From: Falsiroseomonas oleicola
GTDB taxonomy: Bacteria > Pseudomonadota > Alphaproteobacteria > Acetobacterales > Acetobacteraceae
Assembly (NCBI RefSeq): GCF_019029495.1
Contig: NZ_JAERQM010000010.1
Location: forward strand, 98,249-162,248
Reading direction: 5' to 3'
Length of the DNA: 64,000 nucleotides
The notes beneath the pieces are model-generated. The model did not search any database, was not told the origin of the DNA, and saw only the letters and a list, made by a program, of their open reading frames with translations. Shown piece by piece: positions 1 to 8,867 of this stretch. Each line of letters opens with the position of its first letter. The first letter of the stretch is position 1. A program made the position numbers and the translations under genes.

Positions 1-882
1 AAGCCGCTGCGCACGCCGCTGGAAAACGGCGACCAGGTGGAGATCATCACCGCCCGCGGCGGCACGCCGAACCCGCAATGGGCGCGCTTCGTCGTCACCG
101 GCAAGGCCCGCGCCCGCATCCGCCGCTTCGTCCATGCCGAGCAGCGCCAGCAGCAGCAGCAGGAAGGCCGCGCCGCCATGGCCAAGGCCTTCCGGGCGGA
201 GGGTGTCGAGTTCTCCGAGAAGATCATCGAGCCGGTTCTGAAGACGCTGAAGCAGACCGGCTTCGAGGAGCTGTGCCTGGTCGTCGCCTCCGGCGCCATC
301 TCGCCCAAGGATGTGCTGCACGCGGTCTATCCGGAGCTGCGCGGCCCGCCCCGCGCGGCGGACCCGCTGCCGCTGGCACGCTCCCGCCCCCGCGCGGTGC
401 CGCTCGCCAAGGGCGGCTTCAAGCGCGACGTCACCATGGGCATCACCGGCCTCGTGGCGGGGATGGAGGTGCATTTCGCCGGCTGCTGCCATCCGCTGCC
501 GGGGGATCGCATCGTCGGCATCGTCACCACGGGCAAGGGCGTGACGGTCCACAAGAACGACTGCCACAACCTGTCCGGCTTCGCCGAAAGCCCGGAACGC
601 TTCATCGATGTCGACTGGGACTATGCCGATGGCAGCGGCGTCGCCCATACCGGGCGGATCGAGGTGGTCATCAGCAACGAGCGCGGCGCGCTGTCCACCA
701 TCACCGAATCGATCGCCCGCCAGGAAGGCGCCATCGAGAACATCCGCATCGTCCATCGCGGCCCGGATTTCCAGGAGATCGCGGTGGATGTGGAGGTGCA
801 GGACCTGCGCCACCTGTCCAACATCATCGCCGCCCTGCGCGCCCTGGAAGGCGTGGCGCAGGTCGAGCGGTCCAAGGGCTGA
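1..882 (+). CDS. rsh: RelA/SpoT-family (p)ppGpp synthetase/hydrolase, 3' part only
   Basis: The window opens inside this gene; reading frame 1 is open from base 1 with no start. The first residues match the end of a TGS domain ([13 protein letters not shown]), followed by the RIS/zinc-finger-like region ([13 protein letters not shown]) and a C-terminal ACT domain that starts near [15 protein letters not shown]. These are the regulatory half of long Rsh enzymes, which make and degrade (p)ppGpp in the stringent response. The synthetase and hydrolase domains lie upstream of the window. The stop is 13 bases before acpS, so the two genes are probably co-transcribed. Whether the missing domains are both active cannot be seen here. 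Confidence 0.93.
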   Translation, partial: KPLRTPLENGDQVEIITARGGTPNPQWARFVVTGKARARIRRFVHAEQRQQQQQEGRAAMAKAFRAEGVEFSEKIIEPVLKTLKQTGFEELCLVVASGAISPKDVLHAVYPELRGPPRAADPLPLARSRPRAVPLAKGGFKRDVTMGITGLVAGMEVHFAGCCHPLPGDRIVGIVTTGKGVTVHKNDCHNLSGFAESPERFIDVDWDYADGSGVAHTGRIEVVISNERGALSTITESIARQEGAIENIRIVHRGPDFQEIAVDVEVQDLRHLSNIIAALRALEGVAQVERSKG

Positions 883-895
883 GCTTGACCCCTCC

Positions 896-1315
896 ATGAT
901 TATCGGACTTGGCAGCGACATCATCGACATCCGCCGGATCGAGCGGGTGATCGGCCAGTATGGCGACCGCTTCCTCAACCGCATCTTCACCCCGGCGGAG
1001 CGCGCCAAGGCGGAACGGCGGACGGAGAAGATCCGCGCCGCGACCTATGCCAAGCGCTATGCGGCGAAGGAGGCCGCCTCCAAGGCGCTGGGCACCGGCT
1101 TCCGGGCGGGGGTGTTCTGGCGGGATCTGGGGGTGGTGAACCTGTCCTCCGGCCAGCCGACCCTGCGCATGACGGGCGGCGCGGCGGCGCGGCTGGCGGC
1201 GATCACCCCGGCGGGGCTGGTCTCCCATGTCACGCTGACCATGACGGATGAATTCCCCTACGCCCAGGCCATGGTCATCATCACCGCGGTGCCCTTGCCG
1301 CGGATGGGCGTGTAG
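896..1315 (+). CDS. acpS: Holo-[acyl-carrier-protein] synthase
   Basis: The 139-residue protein transfers 4'-phosphopantetheine from CoA to the serine of apo-ACP in fatty-acid synthesis. The N-terminus MIIGLGSDI carries the Mg-binding Asp8, and [17 protein letters not shown] contains the second metal ligand, Glu59; both are signature motifs of AcpS. The protein is slightly longer than the roughly 126-residue Escherichia coli enzyme. The ATG at 896 was chosen because it gives the exact family N-terminus and lies just after the rsh stop. A rsh-acpS order is common in alphaproteobacteria. Confidence 0.95.
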   Translation: MIIGLGSDIIDIRRIERVIGQYGDRFLNRIFTPAERAKAERRTEKIRAATYAKRYAAKEAASKALGTGFRAGVFWRDLGVVNLSSGQPTLRMTGGAAARLAAITPAGLVSHVTLTMTDEFPYAQAMVIITAVPLPRMGV

Positions 1316-1366
1316 CCACCGGCGCCCGGCCGGCGTTTGATGGCGGCTCCCCCTGGAGCCGCCGCC

Positions 1367-2563
1367 ATGACCGACCTGCTGCTGACCAATCTCCGCCTGG
1401 CCGATGGCAGCACGCCGCGCATCGCCATCACCGCCGGCCGCATCGCCGCCATCCTGCCGCCCGGTGCACCGGAGCCGGAAGCCGCCGAAACGCGCGACCT
1501 CGGCGGGCATCTGGTGCTGCCCGGCCTGGTCGATGGCCATATGCACCTGGACAAGACCCTGTTCGGCCTGCCCTGGCATCCGCACAGCGCCAAACCCTTC
1601 CGGCAGAGCCGTATCGACACGGACCAGAGCCTGCTGCCCAGCCTGCCGGCCTCCACCGCCGACCGCGCCGGCCATCTGATCCGCCGCTGCGTCGCCCATG
1701 GCACCGCGCATATCCGCACCCATGCGGACATCACCCCGGGCTTCGGCCTGACCGCCCTGCACGGCGTGCTGGCGGCGAAGCAGGCGCATGCGGCGGCGGT
1801 GACCATCCAGATCGTCGCCTTCCCCCAGGCCGGCGTCATGCGCCAGGGCGGCGCCCCGGTGCTCGACCTGCTGGAGGCGGCGATCGGGGAGGGGGCGGAC
1901 CTCGTCGGCGGCATCGACCCCTGCGAGGTCGATCGCAACCCCGCCGGCCAGCTCGACGGGCTGTTCGCTATCGCCCGCAGGCGCGGCGTCGGCATCGACA
2001 TCCATCTGCATGAGCCGGGCGAGCTCGGCCTGTTCAGCCTGCAGGAGATCTGCGCGCGCACGAAGGCGGAGGGCATGCAGGGCCAGGTCACCATCAGCCA
2101 TGGCTTCTGCCTGGGCGGCATCGCCGAATCGAAGCAGCAGGCGGCGGCCGCGCTGATGGCGGAATCGGGCGTGGCGCTGGTCACCCACGGCGCCGGCGGC
2201 GCCACCCTGCCACCGCTGATGCTGCTGCGCCGGGCCGGGGTGCGGGTGTTCTGCGGAAATGACGATATCCGCGACACCTGGAGCCCCTATGGCAATGCCG
2301 ACATGCTGGAACGCGCCAGCGTCATCGGCTGGCGCGAGGATGTCCGCACTGATCCGCTGCTGGAGGCGATCTTCGCCATGATCTCCAGCGAGGGCGCCGC
2401 CGCCCTGGGAATCGCCGATTACGGCATCGCCGAGGGCCACCCCGCCAACTTCTTCACCCTGCCGGCCGAGAATGTGCCGGAGGCGGTGGGCGGCCATCCG
2501 CCGCGCGGCCTGGTCTTCCATGCGGGCGCATGCGTGGCCCGCGATGGTGCCTGGCTCACTTGA
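1367..2563 (+). CDS. Cytosine-deaminase-like metal-dependent amidohydrolase
   Basis: This 398-residue cytoplasmic hydrolase has the CodA-type metal site. The visible parts are HMHLDKT (His58, His60), IDIHLHEPGE (His and the catalytic-type Glu), a SHGFCLGG histidine and GNDDIRDTWSPYG, whose Asp corresponds to the catalytic Asp of cytosine deaminase. Substrates of this clade include cytosine, isocytosine, creatinine and N-substituted ureas, so the true substrate is unknown. The ATG at 1367 is preferred over 1337 because the beta-strand MTDLLLTNLRLADG is the family start. It is followed by a dehydrogenase and a Bug receptor in the same direction, which suggests a small catabolic operon. Confidence 0.85.
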   Translation: MTDLLLTNLRLADGSTPRIAITAGRIAAILPPGAPEPEAAETRDLGGHLVLPGLVDGHMHLDKTLFGLPWHPHSAKPFRQSRIDTDQSLLPSLPASTADRAGHLIRRCVAHGTAHIRTHADITPGFGLTALHGVLAAKQAHAAAVTIQIVAFPQAGVMRQGGAPVLDLLEAAIGEGADLVGGIDPCEVDRNPAGQLDGLFAIARRRGVGIDIHLHEPGELGLFSLQEICARTKAEGMQGQVTISHGFCLGGIAESKQQAAAALMAESGVALVTHGAGGATLPPLMLLRRAGVRVFCGNDDIRDTWSPYGNADMLERASVIGWREDVRTDPLLEAIFAMISSEGAAALGIADYGIAEGHPANFFTLPAENVPEAVGGHPPRGLVFHAGACVARDGAWLT

Positions 2564-2593
2564 CGTCGCGCGCCGGCCTGCGAGGGTTGGCGC

Positions 2594-3586
2594 ATGCGCA
2601 TCCATATCCAGAATCCACACGGCGAGAAGCTGTTCCCCGTCACTGAAGCCCAGGTCGCCGCCGCCCTGGCCCGCCATCCGGAGATCGGCCAGCCCGACAT
2701 CTCCTTCGCCGATGACGATGCCGGCTTCGACGCCGCGATCGGGCAGGCGGAGGCGCTGCTGACCTGGACGCGGGTGGTGAAGGCCCGCTTCCCCGTCGGC
2801 GCCCTGCCCGGGATCGCGCCGAAGCTGAAGGTCATCGCCTGCACCTCCGCCGGCCTGGATGGCCTGGCGCCCTTCGGCTGGCTGCCGCCCGAGGTCACGC
2901 TGCTGAACAACCGCGGCGCCCATGCCGCCAAGGCCGGCGAATTCGCGCTGATGTCGCTGCTGATGCTGGCCAGCCATATTCCGTTCTTCGGCACGCAGCA
3001 GCGGGAAGAGAGCTGGACCAAGCGCTTCGGCTCGGTGCTCGCCGGCCGCACGGTCTGCATCGTCGGCCTGGGCAGCATCGGCGGCACCGCCGCGAAGCAC
3101 GCCAAGGCCTTCGGCATGAAGGTGATCGGCGTGCGCAACAGCGCGACCCCGCATCCGGAATGCCATGAGGTCGTCACCACCGCCGCGCTGGACCAGGTTC
3201 TGCCGCGCGCCGAATTCCTGCTGCTGGCCTGCCCGCTGACGCCCGAGACGCGCGGCCTGGTCGACCGCCGCCGCATCGGCCTGCTGCCCGCAGGCGCCAA
3301 GGTGGTGAACATGGCGCGCGGCGCGGTCTGGGACCAGGATGCCGTCTGCGACGCGCTGGAGGCCGGCGCCCTGGCCGGCGTGGTGACCGATGTGGCGGTG
3401 CCGGAGCCGCTGCCGCCCGGCCACCGTATGTGGCGCACGCCGGGCATGCTGGTGGTGCCGCATGTCTCCTCCGACGACCCGGCGACCTATAACGAGGACA
3501 CGCTGGACATCCTCTTCACCAATCTGCTGGCCATGCGGGCAGGCCAGCCGGCGCCGAACCGGGTGGACCCCGCGCGCGGCTATTGA
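2594..3586 (+). CDS. D-2-hydroxyacid dehydrogenase, NAD(P)-dependent
   Basis: The 330-residue protein has the D-isomer 2-hydroxyacid dehydrogenase layout: a catalytic domain split around a Rossmann domain. The nucleotide-binding loop is GLGSIGG (residues 158-164). The catalytic Arg242 is in NMARGAV, the acid Glu271 in the PEPLP segment, and His290 in VVPHVSSD, so the catalytic set looks complete. It would interconvert a 2-oxoacid and a D-2-hydroxyacid; the substrate cannot be assigned. It lies 30 bases after the amidohydrolase and 52 before a Bug receptor, so a shared catabolic role is plausible. Confidence 0.88.
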   Translation: MRIHIQNPHGEKLFPVTEAQVAAALARHPEIGQPDISFADDDAGFDAAIGQAEALLTWTRVVKARFPVGALPGIAPKLKVIACTSAGLDGLAPFGWLPPEVTLLNNRGAHAAKAGEFALMSLLMLASHIPFFGTQQREESWTKRFGSVLAGRTVCIVGLGSIGGTAAKHAKAFGMKVIGVRNSATPHPECHEVVTTAALDQVLPRAEFLLLACPLTPETRGLVDRRRIGLLPAGAKVVNMARGAVWDQDAVCDALEAGALAGVVTDVAVPEPLPPGHRMWRTPGMLVVPHVSSDDPATYNEDTLDILFTNLLAMRAGQPAPNRVDPARGY

Positions 3587-3638
3587 GGAGGGCGGGCGGG
3601 CCACGTAGCGTTCCGGGTTCAGCTCCGGAGCCACCGCC

Positions 3639-4619
3639 ATGAGCCTCACCCGTCGCAGCCTTCTCGCCACCGCGGCGATTGCCGCCACCACCCCCAGCCT
3701 GGCCCAGGCACCCGCCTGGCCGACCCGGCCGATCCGCATCATCCTGCCGGCGCCGGGCGGTGGCGGCACGGCGGACACGCTGGCCCGCATCTTCGCGCAG
3801 GAGCTGGAAAAGCGCCTGCCGCAGCCCGTGGTGATCGAGAACCGGGGCGGCGCCGCCGGCAATATCGGCGCCACGGCGGCGGCGCGGGCGGAGCCGGATG
3901 GGCATACCATCCTCTGGACATGGGCCGGCACGCTGGCCACCAATCCGGCGATGTATCGCGACATGCCCTTCGACCCGGTGCGGGATTTCACCCCCGTCAT
4001 CCTGCTGGGCAGCGTGCCGAACATCCTGACGGTGAACAACGACCTGCCGGCACGCGACCTCGCCGCCTTCACCGCCTATGCCAAGGCCAATCCCGGCGCC
4101 ATCAACCACGGCACCACCGGAAACGGGTCCTCGATGCATCTGGCGGCGGAGCTTTTCGCCTCCCGCACCGGAACGCAACTGACCCATGTGCCCTATGCGG
4201 CGCCGGCGGCGGCGACCACGGACCTGATCGCCGGGCGCATCCAGGCCATGTTCAACCTCGTCACCGGCGCCAAGCCGCTGGTCGAGGCCGGGCGCGTGCG
4301 GGCCATCGCCGTGCTGTCCGAAAGCCGCGTGCCGCAATTGCCGGATGTGCCCACCGCGGCGGAGCTCGGCATGCCGGGCCTCGCCTTCGGCACCTGGTTC
4401 TGCCTGATGCTGCCGCGCGGCGCCTCGCCCGCTTTGGTCACGCGGCTGAACGCCCTGGCCAATGAGGTGCTGGCCGACCCCGGCGCCCGGTCGCGGCTGG
4501 AAGCCGCGGGCATGGCCTTCGATGGCGGCGGCACGCCGGAACGCCTGGCGACCTATCTCCAGGAGGAGCTGGTGCGCCATGCCGAGCTGGTGCGGATTTC
4601 CGGTGCGCGGATCAACTGA
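3639..4619 (+). CDS. Bug-family periplasmic solute receptor (TTT system)
   Basis: The 326-residue exported receptor is of the Bug / tripartite tricarboxylate transporter type. It begins with a twin-arginine-like signal (TRRSLLATAAIAA, cleavage likely after SLAQA). The mature start WPTRPIRIILPAPGGGGTADTLAR and the downstream VIENRGGAAGNIG are hallmark Bug motifs; these proteins bind small carboxylates or aromatic acids. No TctA/TctB membrane partner is in the window, so this is an orphan receptor here, as is common where Bug families have expanded. An SD-like GGAG lies about 10 bases before the ATG. Confidence 0.92.
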   Translation: MSLTRRSLLATAAIAATTPSLAQAPAWPTRPIRIILPAPGGGGTADTLARIFAQELEKRLPQPVVIENRGGAAGNIGATAAARAEPDGHTILWTWAGTLATNPAMYRDMPFDPVRDFTPVILLGSVPNILTVNNDLPARDLAAFTAYAKANPGAINHGTTGNGSSMHLAAELFASRTGTQLTHVPYAAPAAATTDLIAGRIQAMFNLVTGAKPLVEAGRVRAIAVLSESRVPQLPDVPTAAELGMPGLAFGTWFCLMLPRGASPALVTRLNALANEVLADPGARSRLEAAGMAFDGGGTPERLATYLQEELVRHAELVRISGARIN

Positions 4620-5742
4620 GCGCGCGGGGCGCCGCCCGCGCCTTCTGGTGCTGTTCCTGCTGCTGATCGGCTGCACGGAGCGACCGGGGATGGATATCCT
4701 CACGCCCATCACGACGGCGCCGGCCGAGGCGCGCGGCGTGACGGTGCATGTCGCGACGACGCGGGAACGCCGCTCCCCCGAGGCCAATGGCTTCACCAAT
4801 CGCCGTGCCCGCGACCTCAACTTCGCGGAATACACGGTCTCCGTCCCCCCGAACCACCGGCCGGGTCGCATCGAATGGCCGCGCATCCCGGCAGATCCGG
4901 CGGTGAGCTTCGCGCCGCTGCGGGACCGCGTCCTCGGCCGCGACGATTTCGAGGCGGCGCTGGCGGGCCGGGGCTGTGGCGAGGCGGCGGCGAATACCCT
5001 CGTCTTCGTCCATGGCTACAACACCAACTTCCCGGAGGCGCTGTTCCGGGTGGTGCAGATGGCCCACGACACGGACAACCGGCTGATCCCCATCCTGTTC
5101 GCCTGGCCCTCCGATGCCGCCACGCTGGGCTATGTGGCGGACCGGGATTCCGCGATCTATTCGCGCGACTATCTCGCCGATCTCCTGGCGCGGCTGACGC
5201 AGATCTGTCCGCGCGGGCAGATCACGCTGGTCGGGCACAGCATGGGCGGCTGGCTGACGGTGGAGGCGCTGCGCCAGCTTCGCCTGGCCGGCCGTGACGC
5301 GGTTCTGGCACGGCTGCATGTCGCCCTGGCCTCGCCGGATATCGATATCGACGTGTTCCGGACCCAGATGCAGGTGATCGGCCCGCTGACGCCGCCGATG
5401 ACCGTCCTGGTCTCCCGTGACGATCGCGCCTTGTCCGTCTCCAGCCAGTTGTCCGGCGCGCGGCAGCGGCTGGGGCTGGTCAATGTCCATGACCCGGAGG
5501 TGCAGGAGGCCGCGCGCGCCGCCCAGCTCAACATCGTCGATATCTCCGGGCTCGAAGCCTCGGACAGCTTCAACCACGATCGCTATGTGAGCTTCGCCGG
5601 GGCCTATGCCCGCATGGCGGCGACCGGGCGGATCACGCCCGGCGCCGGCCTGCGGCAGGCGGGCGCCTTCATCTTCAACACCGTCGGCACCGTGATCGCC
5701 AGCCCCTTCGTCGCGGTCGGGCAGGCGCTGGCGCCGGAGTGA
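4603..5742 (+). CDS. Alpha/beta-hydrolase (DUF900-type) putative lipoprotein
   Basis: The catalytic part shows an HGYNTNF oxyanion segment and the nucleophile elbow GHSMGG (Ser213 from the GTG used here). DUF900 proteins are esterase-like and usually secreted or lipid-anchored. The GTG at 4603 gives a basic start, a hydrophobic core and the lipobox LLIGC (Cys24), and overlaps the end of the preceding Bug gene. Alternatives are ATG 4579, or ATG 4690, which follows a GGAG and would remove the signal. The C-terminus has a short hydrophobic stretch (FNTVGTVIASPFVAVG). The substrate is unknown and the start is uncertain; the fold is reliable. Confidence 0.75.
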   Translation: MRGSTERAGRRPRLLVLFLLLIGCTERPGMDILTPITTAPAEARGVTVHVATTRERRSPEANGFTNRRARDLNFAEYTVSVPPNHRPGRIEWPRIPADPAVSFAPLRDRVLGRDDFEAALAGRGCGEAAANTLVFVHGYNTNFPEALFRVVQMAHDTDNRLIPILFAWPSDAATLGYVADRDSAIYSRDYLADLLARLTQICPRGQITLVGHSMGGWLTVEALRQLRLAGRDAVLARLHVALASPDIDIDVFRTQMQVIGPLTPPMTVLVSRDDRALSVSSQLSGARQRLGLVNVHDPEVQEAARAAQLNIVDISGLEASDSFNHDRYVSFAGAYARMAATGRITPGAGLRQAGAFIFNTVGTVIASPFVAVGQALAPE

Positions 5743-5751
5743 GGGGCGCCT

Positions 5752-6324
5752 CTACATCACCCGCGGCAGCAGCGGGTCGCCGAGGGTCAGCATCAGCCGG
5801 TTGGCATTGGCGAACATGGCGATGCCATGCAGCAGGTCGAGGATTTCCAGGTCGTCCAGCCCCACCGCGCGCAGCGGCGCCAGATGGGCCGCGGTGACGA
5901 CGCCGGGGTCGCGGGTCAGCGCCTCCGTCACATCCGCGATGGCCTTGCGGCGCGGGTCGGGCTCGGCGGCCCAGCCTTCCTCCAGGATGCGCTGCATCGC
6001 CGGCTCGTCGCCGCTGAGCTCCACGAAGCGCTTGGCATGGACCGAGGTGCAATAGACGCAGCCATTCACCATGGAGACCACGGCGGTGGCCAGTTCCCGA
6101 TCCGCGCGGTCCAGCCCACCCTCGGCATACATGACGATGTTGAACAGCGCGCCCCGCTCACCCAGCGAGCCGGGGTCATGGGCGAGGGTCAGGAAATAGG
6201 TGGAGCGCCGCACGGCCGGCGGGCAGGCATCCAGCGCCGCAAGCTGCGCGGGCGTCGCGGTTTCCGCCTTCACGGGTTCCAGCCGAGGCCGCCAGCCGAC
6301 GGGCTTCATGGTGAAGCGGGTCAT
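5752..6324 (-). CDS. AhpD/carboxymuconolactone-decarboxylase-fold peroxidase-like protein
   Basis: The 190-residue CMD-fold protein carries the redox motif GCVYCTSVHA: Cys89, Cys92 and His96, the CxxCxxxH arrangement of AhpD-type alkylhydroperoxidases. It could reduce peroxides through a thiol relay, but no partner AhpC is adjacent. The start at 6324 overlaps the 3' end of the next upstream minus-strand gene by four bases (ATGA), suggesting coupled translation with that second CMD-fold gene and with the Bug receptor before it. Pairs of such proteins often sit beside catabolic genes; their physiological substrate is not established. Confidence 0.82.
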   Translation of the reverse strand: MTRFTMKPVGWRPRLEPVKAETATPAQLAALDACPPAVRRSTYFLTLAHDPGSLGERGALFNIVMYAEGGLDRADRELATAVVSMVNGCVYCTSVHAKRFVELSGDEPAMQRILEEGWAAEPDPRRKAIADVTEALTRDPGVVTAAHLAPLRAVGLDDLEILDLLHGIAMFANANRLMLTLGDPLLPRVM

Positions 6325-6782
6325 GCGGCCTTCTCCTGCTGCATCGCCCGCAGCCCGGCCAGCATCCGGACCTGGTAGGGCACGAAGGCGATGAGCTGGG
6401 TCGCCGCCACGATGTCGCGCGGGGACAGGCCGAGCGCCGCCAGCCCGTCGATATCGGCCTTCGCCGTCGCCTCCGGCGTCATCGCCACCTTCTCGGCATA
6501 GGTGAGTAGCGCATCGAGGCGGGGGGAGGGGTCCACCGCCCCGGCCAGGGCCTCGTACCGCGCGGCCAGCGCCGCATCGCCTTCCCGCGCCGCCACATGG
6601 CAAGCGAGACGCGCACGCTCCGCCCGGCTGATGCCGCCCGGATCCTCGGGCAGCACCAATTCGCGAAAGGCGCCCTCCGCATGGCGAAGGGCTTCGGGGC
6701 GGCGGCGGCGCAGCACGCCCAAGGGGCTGTCCGGCGCGATGCCGAGCAGGTCCTCGATCAGGTCAGGTGGCAGGTTTGTCAT
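6321..6782 (-). CDS. CMD-domain protein lacking the CxxC motif
   Basis: The 153-residue alpha-helical protein resembles the CMD/AhpD-like partner subunits found next to peroxidase-related proteins. It contains RARLACHVAAREGD but no CxxC, so a redox reaction of its own is unlikely; it may form a hetero-oligomer with the following CxxC-containing CMD protein. The start MTNLPPDL at 6782 overlaps the stop of the upstream Bug gene by four bases, and its own stop overlaps the start of the next gene, giving a tightly coupled three-gene unit. The function is inferred only from fold and context. Confidence 0.72.
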   Translation of the reverse strand: MTNLPPDLIEDLLGIAPDSPLGVLRRRRPEALRHAEGAFRELVLPEDPGGISRAERARLACHVAAREGDAALAARYEALAGAVDPSPRLDALLTYAEKVAMTPEATAKADIDGLAALGLSPRDIVAATQLIAFVPYQVRMLAGLRAMQQEKAA

Positions 6783-7780
6783 TGCACCAGGATATTGCCC
6801 CGGCTCACGACATCGCGCCACCGCTCCAACTCCGAACTGACCAGCGCGGCATATTCCTCCGGCGCATTGCCCTGCGGCGTGGTGCCGCGTTCGGCGAGCT
6901 GCTGGCGCAGCGTCGGATCGGCCAGGGCCTCGCGCGCCGCCGCCGCCATCCGCGCCACCACGGCGTCGGACGCGCTGCGATGCGTGTGCAGGCCGAACCA
7001 GGCCTCGGCGGCAAAGCCAGTCATGTTGAATTCGTCGCCGAGTTCGGCCAGGGCGGGCACATCGGGCAGGTCCGGCAGGCGGCGCGGCGCGGTGACGGCC
7101 AGGGCCTTCACCGTGCCGGCACGAATCTGCGGCAGGGCCGTGGTCAGGTTGTCGATGAAGCTGTCCACCTCCCCACCCATCACCGCCACCATCCCCGGGC
7201 CGGCGCCGCGATAGGGCACATGCTGCATCGGCGCGCGGGCGAGCTGGGCGATCAGCTCCCCGGTCAGATGGGTGGAGGTGCCATTGCCGGCGGAGGCGAA
7301 GTTGCGTTCGTTGGGCCGCGCCCGGGCGTCGCGCAGGAAGCTGCGGACATCGCCGGGCACCTTGGCGGCATTCGCCACCCAGACATTCGGCACCGTGACC
7401 ATCAGCGTGACCGCCCGGAAATCCTCGATCGGGCGATAGGCAAGGTTGCGGTACAGCGCTGGGCCGATGGCGTGGGAGGCGATCTGCGAGACGAACAGCG
7501 CATGGTCGTCACCCTCCCGCGCGAAACGGCCGGCGGAGGTGGTGCTGCCGGCGCCGGGCTGGTTTTCCACCACCACGGCGCGGCCAAGCCGATCGCGCAT
7601 CGCCAGCGCCACCATGCGGGCCACGACATCGGTCGTGCCGCCGGGCGGGAAGGGCACGATCAGCCGCAGGTCGCGCTGCGGCCAGGCCGGCTGGGCGAGA
7701 GCGGGGGCGGCAAGTGCCGCGCCGGCGGTGGCCAGCAGCAGGCGGCGCCCGAACAGGTTTTTCCGAAGGGTCATTCCCAT
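6779..7780 (-). CDS. Bug-family periplasmic solute receptor (second copy)
   Basis: The 333-residue exported receptor has a signal sequence ending near ALAQPAWPQRDLR, then the family motifs IVPFPPGGTTDVVAR and VVENQPGAGS. It heads a minus-strand unit with the two CMD-fold genes and is divergent from the fused nitrile hydratase gene. Like the copy at 3639-4619, it has no transporter membrane subunits nearby. ATG 7780 and ATG 7774 are both possible starts; GGGAG lies just upstream of the first. The ligand is unknown; context suggests a carboxylate or amide from the neighbouring pathway. Confidence 0.9.
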   Translation of the reverse strand: MGMTLRKNLFGRRLLLATAGAALAAPALAQPAWPQRDLRLIVPFPPGGTTDVVARMVALAMRDRLGRAVVVENQPGAGSTTSAGRFAREGDDHALFVSQIASHAIGPALYRNLAYRPIEDFRAVTLMVTVPNVWVANAAKVPGDVRSFLRDARARPNERNFASAGNGTSTHLTGELIAQLARAPMQHVPYRGAGPGMVAVMGGEVDSFIDNLTTALPQIRAGTVKALAVTAPRRLPDLPDVPALAELGDEFNMTGFAAEAWFGLHTHRSASDAVVARMAAAAREALADPTLRQQLAERGTTPQGNAPEEYAALVSSELERWRDVVSRGNILVQ

Positions 7781-7862
7781 CTGTCTCCCAGTTGTATTTC
7801 AGCCACGTTGACGTGGACGGCGCGTCATGTCGAGGCTTGGGCGACGCATCCGGGACAGAGCC

Positions 7863-8867
7863 ATGACCACGCTGCCGCAGGACCATCCGCCCCATGACGC
7901 CGGCGGCCGCTTCGACGGCCCCGTGATGCGGGAGGAGCATGAGGCGGCGCATTGGGAGAAGGAGGCCGATGCGATCCGCATGCTGCTCGCCGGCCACCGC
8001 CTGTTCACCACGGATGAAAGCCGCCGCATGCAGGAACAGCTCGATTCCGCGACCTATTGGGCGATGCCTTATTACGAGCGCTGGATCCTCGCCTTCTCCA
8101 GCCTGCTGATCGAGAAGGGGACGCTGCCGGAGGCCGCGTTGCTGGCCGAGGAGGCGCGGCTGCGCGCCGAAGGGCTGGACCGGGTGGAGGGTGCGCCAGC
8201 GGGGCATCACCACCACCACGATGACCATGACCACGACCATGACCACGACCATGACGAGGATCACCCCTATCAGGAGGATCACGACGCGGCGGAGACCGTG
8301 CTCTCCCCGCTGCGACTGCGCGGCATGGCGGTGCGCAACCTGCTGCTGGCCAAGGGCATCCTGACGCCAGGGGAAATCCGGGAGGAGATCGCGCGGATGG
8401 ATGCGCGGGGCCCGCATAACGGCGCCGCCCTGGTCGTGCGTGCCTGGACCGATCCGGATTTCGCGCGGCGCCTGGCGGAGGATGCGGTGGCTGCGGCGGC
8501 GGAGCTTGGCCTGGATTCGGCGGGCACCAAGCTGGCCGCCTTGTTCAACACGGCGCAGCGCCATCACCTGGTCGTCTGCACCCTGTGTTCCTGCTACCCG
8601 CGCAGCATCCTCGGCCGCCCGCCGGCCTGGTACAAAAGCCGCGCCTATCGCGCCCGCGCGGTGCGCGACCCGCGCGGCATCCTGGCCGAATTCGGCACGA
8701 CGCTGCCCGAGGGGACCGAGCTGCGCGTGCACGACAGCAATGCGGAGCTGCGCTACCTGGTGGTGCCCGCGCGCCCGGCGGGCACGGAGGGCTGGGACCC
8801 GGCGCGCCTCGCCACACTGGTGACGCGCGATTCGATGATCGGCGTCACCCCGGCGGCCAGCCCCTGA
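7863..8867 (+). CDS. Single-chain nitrile hydratase: beta N-domain fused to alpha subunit
   Basis: The 334-residue protein joins two normally separate parts. Residues 1-105 look like the N-terminal domain of the nitrile hydratase beta subunit (DESRRMQEQL, then MPYYERWILAF). Residues 115-140 form a linker with 12 His and many Asp. Residues 145-334 are an almost complete alpha subunit with the metal claw C239-T-L-C-S-C244, then YPRSILGRPPAWYKS, RYLVVPARPAGTEGW and TRDSMIGV. Thr in CTLC is typical of cobalt-type enzymes (Fe-type has Ser). The SH3-like beta C-terminal domain is absent. NHases hydrate nitriles to amides; the related thiocyanate hydrolase acts on SCN-. ATG 7863 follows GGACAGAG; ATG 7827 would add 12 residues. 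No activator gene is adjacent. Confidence 0.88.
   Translation: MTTLPQDHPPHDAGGRFDGPVMREEHEAAHWEKEADAIRMLLAGHRLFTTDESRRMQEQLDSATYWAMPYYERWILAFSSLLIEKGTLPEAALLAEEARLRAEGLDRVEGAPAGHHHHHDDHDHDHDHDHDEDHPYQEDHDAAETVLSPLRLRGMAVRNLLLAKGILTPGEIREEIARMDARGPHNGAALVVRAWTDPDFARRLAEDAVAAAAELGLDSAGTKLAALFNTAQRHHLVVCTLCSCYPRSILGRPPAWYKSRAYRARAVRDPRGILAEFGTTLPEGTELRVHDSNAELRYLVVPARPAGTEGWDPARLATLVTRDSMIGVTPAASP

Noticed and set aside
824..4072. A 1082-codon open frame on the minus strand
   Set aside because: It lies opposite four convincing plus-strand genes, and its translation is His/Gln/Arg/Gly-rich low-complexity sequence without domains. Long antisense frames are expected at about 70% GC.
8217..8260. 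Short GACCATGACCAC repeats as a CRISPR-like or satellite array
   Set aside because: They are in frame and encode the His/Asp linker of the nitrile hydratase fusion; there are no spacers.
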